Assembly: GCF_001039355.2 (NCBI RefSeq)
Contig: NW_019775661.1
Location: 149,712-213,711 of the forward strand
Source of the DNA: Lingula anatina
Lineage: Eukaryota > Brachiopoda > Lingulata > Lingulida > Lingulidae
Length of the DNA: 64,000 nt
Direction of reading: 5' to 3'
A model generated the notes under the pieces. That model saw only the letters and a list, made by a program, of their open reading frames with translations, ran no database searches and was not told the DNA's origin. The translations under genes and the position numbers were made by a program. The first letter of the stretch is position 1. Each line of letters begins with the position of its first letter. This document shows positions 24,701-37,532 of the stretch, in pieces.

Positions 24701-26145
24701 GATTACTGACAAACTTGCTTATATTGTGAGTTATCGCTTTTTAAAGAGACCAGTCCAATATAATTTCACGTGATAGCAGATAAAACCAGAAAGAAGTCAT
24801 TAAAAAGAATTTCTGGTATCATTTTGAGGTACCTCCATCCAGAATTATTAATTCTGCTGTTTAAATGATTTTGATTACTGTCCTGGTGCTAGAGAAAATC
24901 ATAAAAGCAAATAAGGTGTTTTTCTCCCCCCAAAAATGTGGAAAGTATGACTTATTTTTTAATAGCAAATAAGAACAGTTGCATTCTTTGTACGGTTTTA
25001 TCCATTTCCCCCTTAACCCCTGAGAGTGCTCGATATGTAAACAATTTTGATTCATCTCTATTTTCAACGTATCCCTGCACAGTATTGTATTTTTGTATAT
25101 AAGTACTAAATAAATAGATAAATAAAAATAAAAAGACATTATTGAACACCATCAAGAAAGGAAAATTAACTTATTTTGTTTATATCAGAAGAAAAAAATC
25201 ATTTGCAGCGGTTGTTATTAGAACGGGTTTTAAATAAGCTCTAAAGGTAGGGTGTTCTACATCATCTACTAGAAACACATAGACTCCGGCTGAAATGTTG
25301 GAATATTCCAACAAAATATTATGTGTGCATCTATGAATTAAATAAGATGCAAGTAAGACAAAAGGCATCATTCAACCAGCTTATTTTGTTCATTTAGATT
25401 TATTAATTTTTTTCGTTGTAACTTCAAGTGGCTGTTTATATTTTTTATTTTGAATAACTTTTTTTTTTTGGTACCTTTGTGGTGATAAATTGCATATTTG
25501 GTAAATTATTCATAACGCAAATCAAATGATCCAAGTAGGCATGGATTGATGACCCTTAAAAATGTGCCAACCCCTTTTTACCAAGGAGATTTTTGTCAAG
25601 GAGATTGCGTTTTTGCAATAGTTGGTTTGCTAGTGAACAGGTTAACGCCAAACACCATGGAGGAGGTTTTATTAGAATTTTTAAGGTGAGACAGAAACGG
25701 GTTGCCTTAAATTCGATAAGATTTTGGCGGTAATCCAATAATTAATGGTTTTAATTTATATTGGCTGGATACTGGAGACCTGCCATGTAAATCCACATAT
25801 TGGTAAAAATTGTCATCTCAAGCCCTAGCAAGGTGTAATCTCAGTCCAAAGCTGGGTGTTATCTCGGGGTGTGGCATCTAAATACCAGTACTCTTTCCCA
25901 TATAAATTTGCACGCGAATTACTGAAATAAATACGCTTCTTTTCATTTTTCGGCTGTCATTTTACATCTGAACATCTGGTTTTAGAGTAATTTGGTATAG
26001 GCGTTAAGGAGCTTTAATGTTGTTACAATCATTGCTAAAAGATGGCGCCACAACAAAATCACAAAAGAGTAATAATGCGGGTACAATTATTGTTCTGTAG
26101 TTTAGATGGTATAAACACGACGACTCAATGAGACCGTGACACCGG

Positions 26146-26202
26146 ATTGAATAGATAATAAAAATGATATGTTGATACATATCGTTTTTATTATCTATTC
26201 AA
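26146..26202. repeat. Long hairpin (copy B)
   Basis: Same 27-base arms and TGAT loop as 21671-21727, with a single A-to-G change in the right arm. Confidence 0.8.
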
Positions 26203-26990
26203 TGATATGTTGATACATATTAACATATACAGTATGTATACATGTTAAGTAGACTATACGCCGTGAAAAGGCTTAAATAAGTCGAAATTATAGATGGAAG
26301 GAATAGATTTAAATTATATGTTAAATGAAAGTGCAATTGGCAATTGCCCAATATGATAAGAATATAAATATTCAAATGTAATATTATTTTATGGATAGGT
26401 TTTAGTTTTCTTTTACGTCTCCTAAGTGTTAATTTTTTTAAAGATAGATGGGAAGACCTAAGTTCCACCTAAATTCCACTAGGAACTACTATTTTAAAAG
26501 CTTTCTTCCCGTAAGTGATTACTGTTGCTGGACAAGTCTTAAAAAAGTTTATATGCCTCAGGGTAGAAGTGGTATAGTGTGAAACCAGTTCACAATGCAA
26601 CCCTGATCTGCATTCTTCTTGAGAAGAGCAAGACCTAAAATTTATCTGGCGCACTGCTACAGTTGAGCCCAGACCGTAAGAAAATGATTTTCACAGCTAC
26701 CACACTTTTCCCCTAACTGGAACTTAGTTTTGCGCTGAAAATCCTGGGATCGTGTTGTTTTATTCCTCTTCCATACACCTGCTTATACAGTCAAGGAAGA
26801 TAAACAAATAATTCAAAAAGTGTCTGTGAAACTAATAAAAAGTCCTGAGCTGAATAAAATGCAAAAGAGAAAAAAAAGAAAACAAATGTCTGAAGACAAA
26901 GTGCACTCGACTCCTTGACTAAAGATATAAATTTTCGCGTGAACCATATAAGAGCATCTCTCACAGATGCGGATAATATTGTTATCTCCC

Positions 26991-29900
26991 AATTCCTCTG
27001 GGCCTTTTATCTGAAGAAACTGGCGTATTAATAATCTCAAACCTTCTGGCAGCTTGCATCCATAATCGTTGTACAGTGCTTTTTAATTGAATTACACCTC
27101 GTCGAGAATGGGATTAAAGCGACAGCTTATATATGGCCAAGAAGCGAGTAAATGGAGTGTAATGGAACCAGCAGCCATTAAAATAACTGCAGTCTTTACA
27201 AATCGAATCAGAAACCCACGGGGGCCTCATTCAATATGCACAATTCCCTGTAATCAGCCTGAAGAGACACTTATTAATACTTTTTAATACTAAGCATTAA
27301 CAAATAAACATTAAACGCAGTAATTATTGGAGCTAGAGCTACAGGAATAATTAATCATAGCGCGTCGTTGGAGTCTCAGATTACTTGTCATTATATTATA
27401 CCCGAAAGAGGCGTTTGACCAGATAAAAGCTTTGCTGCCCCTAAGTGATGTAAGATCAAAAGGTTACCTCATACACACTGTAACAGACAGCCAACTGTGT
27501 ATACTGACCATTACAGTGGATTGAACTGGTCGCCATACATGCACGTTTCCAACTACCAAATACAAAATTATGCGAAAACAGCTCATGAATAGACAATTTT
27601 AATAACGTTTCGACAATATTTTTACGAATATCTGAGTAAATGGAATCATTATTTTTTACTTATAGGACATACAAAGCTAATGTGCAAAATGTTATTATGG
27701 ATTTGATCATGGTTACTAACTTAAGTCGCTTTTTAAATGCAATGAAAACACGTTGTAATTAGTACTCAAGAGATGAATTTGAACAAAAATCCCTTTGAAA
27801 AAAGAAGGGAAAAATTAATAATGAAGTGCTGTATAGTAATCTTCTTAATAGTTGCAGATCTCAAACCTGTGTTATTTCAAATTTTTTCGACGTTATTCAA
27901 ACTTCACGCTTTCTGGAAAACCGATCGAAAAATACGTTTAGATGAAAAAAGTGAAAATGTGAAGAATAAAATGTATCCCAAAATAAAAATGGGCAATCCA
28001 TCAGAGCCTTGATCTAAGAAGGATATCTTCATACTTTACTGCTGTAGATTACATGTTAGCCCTTACATGTCTAATATTTTTTCACAAAGGATTGAAAAAG
28101 GAAAATCAGATTCTTAAATAATTACTGAAAGATAGAAATGAATTCACACTGGAGGCTTTCATAAGCCGTGAAGATGAAAATGAGAGAGAGAGAGAGATGC
28201 ATTCATTTATTACATGATATACCGTTCCTAGTTTGATGGCGTCCCCTGGGAAAATTCAGGCCATGTAATAAATGTCTTATTTACCAGGAAACGTTCTTTT
28301 CAGGTTGACAAATTGCTACATGTATTGCTTCTGTTGCCATGGCGCCATGGAGATAATGAAACAACTAATATTTTAGATAAAACATACGAGGGTTTTACGT
28401 CTAATTTTACAAGGAAATATTACCGTCTGAACCAACTTAATTCACAATAATGGCAATTGAGTAGATGACACAGCATACCAGCTTTAAGAAGCTCCCTAAA
28501 ATGAAAGACTTTCAGGAACGCCTAGAAGAATTTTTTTTTCTGTTTTAATGCATTCTTTTTTTAAATGTCGTTTTGAGCGTTTATATGAAAGATAAATGCC
28601 CTTGATATTGCTCATGGGCGTTTCATCATATCTGTCATTTTTCCGGAGCAACATTTTTCCTTACATTTTTAAAGTAACGCAAGTTACTTCTGCGTCTAGA
28701 AGCTTTCTGCATAAAGTGGTTAAAAACGTTGAGCCATCAAATCTTATTTTATCCTACGTCACCTCACCTTACCTCTCAAAAAAAAAGTTTATCGCGGACG
28801 AAAGCATAATATGGATAAATTCTTTTAAAAGTTTCTTTCCAAATACTTCTACTTTGTGCAGGTCACCGCATTCCAATCTCTCTGGAACAAAACTGAGTAA
28901 ATCATGACGTCAAAATCTGTGACCCGATAAACAAAAGTGTAGCAACTGATATGATATTTTAACGGCTATCAACCCATACACTATCCATCTGTTTAACATA
29001 GGATGCATCTAAATCCACTACCGCTGAATGTCTAGCTGCCACATCAAATAAGATCACTTATGGTTACCTGAATACACTTTCAGTCTGGCGCATATATTAA
29101 TATTATTTCATTTAGCCTCCCCTCCAACTTTCTCTACTTTGTTTAGTTTTCTTAATTTATTGATAACCTCTCTACTGGATATTTCAGTATTTTCTTTTTT
29201 CTTTTCTTTTCTTTCCATTTCTTCTTGACTTGTACGTTGATGCCTTGCGTGCTTACAGTGTGTCACTGTCATCACAACAAGGCACAAAGGATATATATCA
29301 TGGGGCTTAATCATATGTTGCCAAAAGTGCGAAAAGGTACACCTTGAGGCGTGTGGGTCAAGAGCACTGCTTTTTTTTTTAAATACAATAATTAAACGTT
29401 AAAATATATGATGAATTTTAACATATTAAGATTTTTGCTTTTTGATCATTGTTTGGTGCAAAAATTGACTGTAGGCACATATATCTTTTATGTCTGTGAA
29501 GCTGTTGATCGCAGTGTCGTAATAGCATGATAGGCAATACATCCATGTGTGAGATGCATATGGTGGGGTTTTAATGGAAAATATAAGCCACTACTTCCAA
29601 TTTTGTGCGGTGCAAAATTCAGTCGTACTTCAACTAGACAACCTACAGTGTTAAAGTAGAGATATTTTTACTATATTTTAATTCAATTCTCTTGAAGTTT
29701 AATTTTTAATTTTTTTATTAAGTATAGCAAGCCCCCTCTTTCGCTCCATTTTGTCCCTTATTGCCTCAGCAGCTAGACAAGTTGGACATCATAGTGTTGC
29801 ACATGAGATCAGTAGAGGAGTATATGTCACTCGCTGGAGGTGTCCCCCATCTGACGCCAGCCTGCCATCAACGTCAACTCACCTGTTTAACACGAGAACA

Positions 29901-31262
29901 ACTTACTTCGAGACGTTTTTGACAACTATAAAATTAACTTGTTACATTTACGACCTTATTCTCGCGGCAAAGGTATTTAGTTATGGTCTCATGCGGTCGC
30001 ATGGTGGATGCATCGCCATTTTCCTTACAGCTACATATGTTAAAATATGTAGCATTAGTGAGTCGTGATAATCACAAAAAGAAACATATCTCTATTTATT
30101 TTTCTTGTTTCAATCTTAGCAATTTGGGCAGCAAAGTTGATAAATGTATTATCTAAAAAGGCAGTAAAACCAGCCATTAGGTCGTTTATCTGCTTCCTAA
30201 CATTTTATGGGATTGTCATCAAATCCGATAATGTTTCAAAATACACCAGGTGGTATAATTTTGCTTGACTAAATTAATAACAATCTTGTTAGCGCTTTTA
30301 ATATCAAAGCTGCAAAACAAGTGTCATCTTCTCGTGTCGCATAGCTGGCGGACCTGCCGCGTTGAGGGGAGTACACGCTTTGTGAAAATGATGGCAGATG
30401 CGCATCGGGAGAAAAGTTATTATAATATATGATTGTCAATAAAGGTGGTTTTGACTCCGGTAATAAATTACGAAGTTAATCGAAAGCTAAATTGTCGAGT
30501 CGACAAAACAGGGGTGAATTTAATGAGCCATAATAACCGTTGAATGACTAGACATATTATTTATCTAAAAAAACTAATGCCTGGAGCCTCGGGCAATTTA
30601 GTTAAATTACAAATACATAAAGAAACACTGCGCACTGAATCTATTCTAATTACCACCTTAAAACGGATTTCCATCTCCAACTGACAGTACTGCGGGTGCA
30701 AAAAAAAATATCGCTCCAAGTGAAATCTGTTTTCTGACAATTTTCACTTTTTGGCATCTTGTTTCTCTCCTAATGTCCGACCTAGGATAAACCCGCGATT
30801 TGGAGACCGGCTATTAGTGTCATTCAACTGTCTTACGTCGCGGTAATATAACGAACATCATGTCTCTACGGACAGACGTAATTGAAAATATTTTGGCCTT
30901 CAGCAGGTTAGGGAGACGACACATGCTCCTATCTACGGTTCACTCTGTTGTCACAAGCCGAATATGTTCTTGTCATAACATCAGTAATAAGCTAAGTACA
31001 CGGTTTGGGCAGGGCTTGTCTATCTATTGAAATGTAGCCGCTGGCAGCGTTATTAAAAAATCATAAATGTGGCAAAACACCCCTTTAAATGGTTTAAAGA
31101 CTGCCAACTCCAAATTCTTCGCAAGGTTTTATGTAACAGTAACTCTGAGTTTGCATTGAAATTCGGTTTCTATAGTGGCGACAGCTCTAATGCTCTGACT
31201 ACCTTGCCTCACACCAAACCATGTCACAGTCAGTGCCTGGCGACCAAGGATTGGCAGCAGAA

Positions 31263-31296
<34 letters not shown>

Positions 31297-32900
31297 AAGA
31301 AAGAAAAACGTTGACCAAAATATTGTTCGAGCACCCCTCTTCCAGAGTCAATATGGAATCTCTCCACTTCCTCCACGTCGACCACAGCTGTGTATAACCC
31401 CTCCCCACTCCTCCAGTCCTCTTCACTCTAAAACTTGCAATACTGACATAAAGGCTATAGCAAACCTACCTTTAACTGTCTGATAATTATAGTGTAGGTA
31501 TAGGTGTGGAAGTTAGAGGAGTGAGGAATGCTGTGATTATGTTGAAAAACATAGTTGTTAAGACGCTCAATACCCACATCCTTTTTTCTTATTAATTTAA
31601 AAATTGAAAGATTGATAGAGTTAAGTAATAAATTGAAAGTTTCACATTGTTTCAATCTATAATTTTTTTTAATCAACTTCAGGCAATTTTTTAGTTTTAG
31701 AATGAATAAAGCACAAGCACCATCGCGGTACCTTCTTTCTGGGTACATGCTAAGGATTAATGTAAAAGAAAATTTTAATAAAATGTGGGAATGAAAAAGA
31801 CTTTTACTCCCTAAAAAATGTGGGAGCCATTTTTGCTACATTCAGTCTATAGCCAGTGTTTACACGTCCATTTTCACTGTTTCTGCAAACAACGAGCTCC
31901 GTGTTTTCATAGCCTGAGCCGTGTCTTGATCAGGAGCGATAGAAACGCAATCAGCTGTAACCTATCAGGGGTTGCCCAATCTCAAACTACTTCTGATAAG
32001 ACGACCGACCAATTTTCGTGTTAACTCTGATGACGATTCTCATTTCTAAATCATTCACTATGTCTCAGTTTTGATGAAGATTTGATGAAGGCATCCAATC
32101 CCACGTTTCTTCGTCCGCCACTCCATTAAAGCTCATCATTGTGTCAATTGCTTAATGGTAATTCCAATTTCTCTGTACTGACAGCTTTGATTTTTGTTTA
32201 CATAGATCTATAGCTTATAATGGGAAAATAACCTGTGCACTTAAAACTAGATACAGGATTAATGTACTCAAAATAGTTATTTTGTTTATAGACAAATTGG
32301 AATATGGCCGATGGTAATTAGGACTATCATTCCTTTTCGTCTTAGTGATGAAATACGATGTCCAGAAAATACTCCCTGTCAAATTTAGAAGCGTTGTTTT
32401 GTCCTTAGGGTTAGTCTTGTGTCAGAGATCTAATAAGACATGTCACGAACTTACGACGGTCGAATTCCCACATCGTGTTTCACACTGACAGGAAATTTCA
32501 AGAACTAATCGCCTATTTTCGATCTTTAATACAATCATTTTGCAACAAATATGGTCATCTGTCTTTCAATAGAATTGCCATCGCTAGAAGTGATTTGGTC
32601 TTTTGAGAATTTTCCTCTGAGAGCGTCTTAAAACAGCAATAATATGTTTAAACGAAGCAATCTCAATACGTTAGCTAGTTTTCTTAATCAAAAGCGCACT
32701 TTAAGAATCAGCAAACGCCACATTAAAAAATAACATTTACCGGCATGAACCCAAAACTATTAGTTAAAAATGTGTTAATAGTTATACGCTATTACATATA
32801 TTGATATGTTAATATCAGTTTCATCTTAAAGTATTCTTCATTCTTCTCTTCCGGAATTTTATCTTCTATTCAGAAAATATCATTGAGATGTTAGTTTTAC
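26991..32900. other. Tlx-upstream intergenic DNA
   Basis: About 6 kb with no recognised gene or element. Simple sequence includes (GA)n near 28181-28197 and a run of about 32 A starting at 31263. Open frames up to about 100 codons are present but have no family resemblance. It may contain Tlx or Lbx regulatory DNA, which cannot be judged from one genome. Confidence 0.4.
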
Positions 32901-32922
32901 AAGATGTAGAATTATTCTGTGC

Positions 32923-32950
32923 TACGTCAGACCGTTGCAACCAATCAGCG
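32923..32950 (+). promoter_or_regulatory. Putative Tlx proximal promoter: CRE-like and CCAAT boxes
   Basis: TACGTCAG (CRE-like) at 32923-32930 and CAACCAATCAGCG (CCAAT box) at 32938-32950 lie about 150-180 bases before the Tlx start codon. No clear TATA box is placed between them and the start. Position and spacing suit a promoter, but the call rests on motifs alone. Confidence 0.4.
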
Positions 32951-33100
32951 CTAGCGACTTAAACCCATGCCTAGACTCTTGACAGATTGAGCCTATTTGT
33001 GTTTAATAGTTGATTCATGACTGAGCTGTGGCAGTGACTGTTTAACTATATCTAGCTTCAGTACGAGAGCGATTGTAGGCAGTGAATACACAGCACAAAG

Positions 33101-36100
33101 ATGACTGACATAGGCACAAAACAGGAGCAACAATCTCCAAGGCCTCCGAGTACGAGAAGCTCAGGGACAGAGGAGCGTGGGGGCCCCGCTGGACAGTTGT
33201 CCTTCAGCATTAGCAAGATTCTGGGAGAATCTCACGTTACACGCCATAGCCGCGAACTCTCTCCCTCGCCAGCCACCCGAACACAGCCCGGTTCTCCGGC
33301 TCCTCCGGGTCCCAGTCTCCACGCCTGTCTACCCAACACCTTGCCGGGGTACGTGCCGACGTCTCTGCCACCCTTCTTCAGTGGTGTTCCGTGTCCGTCC
33401 CCTGGGTGTGGGTGTGGGGGTATGGTAGTCAATGGCATTATCAAAGTACCTGCACATAGGCCGCCTGCAATCCCAATGGGTCACCTCCCTCCGTCTCTTC
33501 AGTTTCCCTGGATGGAAGCTCGAAAAGACCGACTTACAAGTAAGTTCAACTTTTCACAAACAAGTGCAAATTGCTTTCTTAACTCCAGCAAGTGTTGCAC
33601 AAAGGGTATCAAACTGAAACATCGCCTAATAGGTAATACCGTTTTATCACAAGATTTTACAGGGATTGCGATATTGTATTACAGCATAATATGTGGTTTA
33701 GACGGTTCTTATTATGAACTTGTGTCGCAAAACAGCATGCTTTTTGTTGTTATCGTATTGCAATCAGATTTAAAACATTTTAAATGTGATAATTTGGCAA
33801 GAAGACTTCCTGAAAAATTCCTACCAACCACGAATTTATAGCTTGTCAGAGTATTCACCCACAGAGAAAAAAAAAGACGCATTCAAATTATAACACTTTT
33901 TTATTTTATTTAATGCCCTTAGCGATACTAGTTGGAGAATTTAAAGAATAAGATAAAAGACTCACACACGGCAATGGAAATTTGTCAAACATTATGCCAG
34001 CGTCTTAACATATGCTATAGGCTGAATTAATTTTCATTAAAATTGACGTTTAATGGAGTTTTAGACAATATTGTTTTTAACTTTCTCAAAGTTGTATGTC
34101 GTGAGAAGATTTGTATTTTTGCCATTCCATTTAGGCAATCAATACACGATGTCGAAACCTGATGAAAACATTAATTTAAGCCGATGGTATCGCGACAGAC
34201 CTCAAATAAACAGGGACATGTGAAAATCGGTTTCCCAAGACTTGGAACAGCGAAGGTTAAATGTATCAAGCGCTCTCTTTTAATTGAATTTTGAGCGATA
34301 TTTGTTTGGGGAACTAATTATTCGAACTGGTGTGTCTGGTGAAATTCGGCCTAGAATGTATGGGGTATAAATAAACTTGATTCTATAAACTGTTTGTTCT
34401 GTCCAGTGGGCCTATTTGTACACTGCATAAACGAGTGTCTAGGCAATGTCTCATAGATTATGGAGAAGTTATCGTAGATTACAAGTACACGTCGTCCACG
34501 GGCTGCCTCGGCATTCTCAGCATAGTCGTACATGTAGACAGCTGCTACGTTTTTACCACTTGACGTAAAATGTCCAACAGACAATATCATTGAACAACTT
34601 GTCATAAACTGTGGTCTCCAGGCTTTTTCAATTCATCGTCTTTGCAACAGACTGGTACAACGCGTGGCAGGAATGTGGGATCATCTACATACGCCGCGCT
34701 ATTTTTGCTACTCGTGTTCTCGGGCAATTCTTGTTTGAAATGGAATAATATTAGTATAATAATATAAACACTCAATCTATTATTGCAACATTACCGCATT
34801 GCTTCTTGGAAATATTAGGTAGAATAACGTCTCGGGCAATTTTGTCGTAAAACATGCATTTACAAATTCGCTCTCCTTCAAGGCATCTCTTTTAATAACA
34901 TTCTTTAAGTGCAAAGCTATTTGAATATGTTGGTCAAATAAAAGTCAGAGCTGTGGACAGTGTGAAATTAATAAAAACTGTGAATTAAGCCACAGCTATT
35001 TTCGACATTATCTGATAGAAGATACTTCAGAAGTGGCTTTACGCACTGACCACTTTTACACCGTGTACAAACCAACTGGAGGCTGCACGCACTGCCCGCG
35101 GAAGTAAATCAGTTTAGTATTACGCTGAAGGTGACAGGTCATTTCAATTATTAAAGACAAAAGACGCTAACTGCAAACTGACCATCTGCTGCGTCACCTC
35201 TGAGGAGAGCCTGGCGAGTTGAACCTAGGTGACGCTTGCCGGCGATGTGCCAACTAAACCAGCGAGCTGGCCGGTCGACTGGTCAGTAACTGAAAATGCC
35301 TCGATCGTGGCTTTGTCGTGTGGTATTATCCTTTTATAAAGAAGTTCAAATAGTCATGCGTAGACCTCTATCGCACTGTGAGAAACCGGACTCAACGGTA
35401 GCGGCAATAGTTTATAGAGTCGACACGGGAATCTGAAATTAAGTCGTTTTTAATATTAATTTTTTCCGCTGTAATGATGAAATGATGAAACGGATACCCG
35501 CAGATGTAAAGATGACACTTTGTTAATAGACGTTTATTTTATTTAAAGTTCATACAAAATGCGTTTTTAATAGCTGTTGTGTCGACATGAGTACGAGAGT
35601 ATGTAACATTCTTTGCACGTAACGTTGACACTCATCAGTTGTTGAATTGATTATACTTAGAGGGTTTGAAGGAAACGGGAAATAAGAGTGCATTTTAATA
35701 TTTTATGTTTTGTTCGTGGTCTTGGTATTATATTGAATGTGTTAACAATAAAACCTTTGTGATAAAAAGAAGGCTTGTCCTCATAAAAAAGTAAGTCCCA
35801 CCTACTTGAATCCATATTGACAAAATAATTTCTGCTGGGTTTTTATCCTAAAATTTAGATAGTTCCAAGTATTCAGTTACTGACAAAATTTAAATGAGAA
35901 ATTGTATTCTATCAGTCAAAAACGTGTAGAATCTTATCAACTGAAAACGTGTACAAGCTGTATACAAGCTGGCTGTTTAAAAACTCTGTGTTTATCTCAG
36001 GTTCAAATAAAACCCGCCGAATTTCATATCTAGAAATATACATGTAGTTGGTGCTGACTGAGAACTTCATTAATTTTTTAAACAAAACTAGACATTCCCC

Positions 36101-37457
36101 AACTTATAATAAAATTTATATAGAAATGCGGTTTTCACGAGTATCTTTCATAACCACTTTCTATAATATGCATGATCCCTTGCCGGCCTAAATTTGTATC
36201 CTTCATCAGTAAATGAATTGCATAAAGATTTTTCAAAACAATTCCATTGAAGAATATCCCTTCTTTCAGTTAAAACTGCTGATCTGGTCAATATTTGATA
36301 AATCGTTTATCAACTCATAGTTGACATATATTAATAAATGCCATTGAACTTTTAATTTGTGAATTTGCTACTTTTACGGTAATTTTTTATGACAGTAAAT
36401 GTGTACATTTCCTCGCCTGACCTAAGCCTTCAACAGTAGCTTGCTAAATGCACATATCTCGCTCAATTGACAATTGTAATATATCAAACTCTATTTGTTT
36501 TACATCCGATACAAACAATTGCTACAAATTATCCACTTACATCAATGTGTTAATGTAACAAATATATCATGTGTGTCTCTCATCTCACATTTTTCCTGGA
36601 TGAATTTTTCTCTTAATTTCCCGCAAACTGAGTGAAAGAAACTAATTTTAGGAGTGCATCAAATGCTTGCTATGATTATTCACTTTTCTAGTCGAGGTAA
36701 AATGATCATTTGTCGATTTATCCCACATCCAATCGTAAATGCCATAATTAAGGGCTCCATCTGTTACGCCTGTTGTACATAATTGAGTCTTTTTGATAGC
36801 AAAGTGTGATTCTAAATTATCCTTTTTCGTGCAGCCCTACTATTTTGGCGTTGTTTTTCCTGCAAATGGGCAGATGATTACATTTAATAATGCTTACATA
36901 CCTGCATAAATTTACGCTCAAATATCTAATAATTTATTAACGGAAAGTACACATTATGTGTTCTGCTCGATCGCTGTTTTCAATTAAAATGCTTTTCACA
37001 GTTATGAAATGGAATAATAAATACAACTAGCCGTTAACTATTAAAGCAAAAGATAAAAATACTAAGTTAAAAATAAATGATATACTAATAATAGAATAAT
37101 CTCATATGCAATACTTAAGAAAAAGAACGGTCTTGCTGAATTTGCAAATGTTGTCAACTATTGAAAAATTTAGCATCACAATTTATCGAAGTATTTTTTG
37201 CCGTTTTTCCAGTCACCAGACGCATTGGACACCCTTACCAAAACCGTACTCCTCCTAAAAGGAAGAAACCACGGACGTCATTCTCGAGACTACAGATTAT
37301 CGAGTTAGAAAAACGCTTCCACAGACAAAAGTACTTGGCCTCAGCAGAACGGTCGGCCCTGGCTAAAGCTCTTAAGATGACGGACGCACAAGTTAAAACT
37401 TGGTTCCAAAACAGACGGACAAAATGGAGGTAGGGCAAAGAAAAAAAATGCACCCTC

Positions 37458-37532
<75 letters not shown>

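Larger units (their letters stand above)
22554..26990. repeat. Duplicated block, copy B
   Basis: Second copy of the block at 17690-22552, collinear and near-identical. It continues past the point where copy A stops (around 26988) into unique sequence, as expected if contig B is the longer haplotype. Specific to copy B are a 168-bp TIR element (22685-22852) and roughly 100 bases of different sequence near 25178-25290. It lacks the 617-bp element of copy A and has a much shorter (TTA)n at about 23367. Confidence 0.9.

Noticed and set aside
31069-31314. Frame ending in a long poly-Lys run
   Set aside because: The Lys run is a poly(A) tract; the rest is not protein-like.
33540-33841. Extension of the Tlx exon 1 frame beyond residue 146
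   Set aside because: A GTAAGT donor at 33540 and exact phase match to exon 2 show it is intron; the residues have no TLX likeness.
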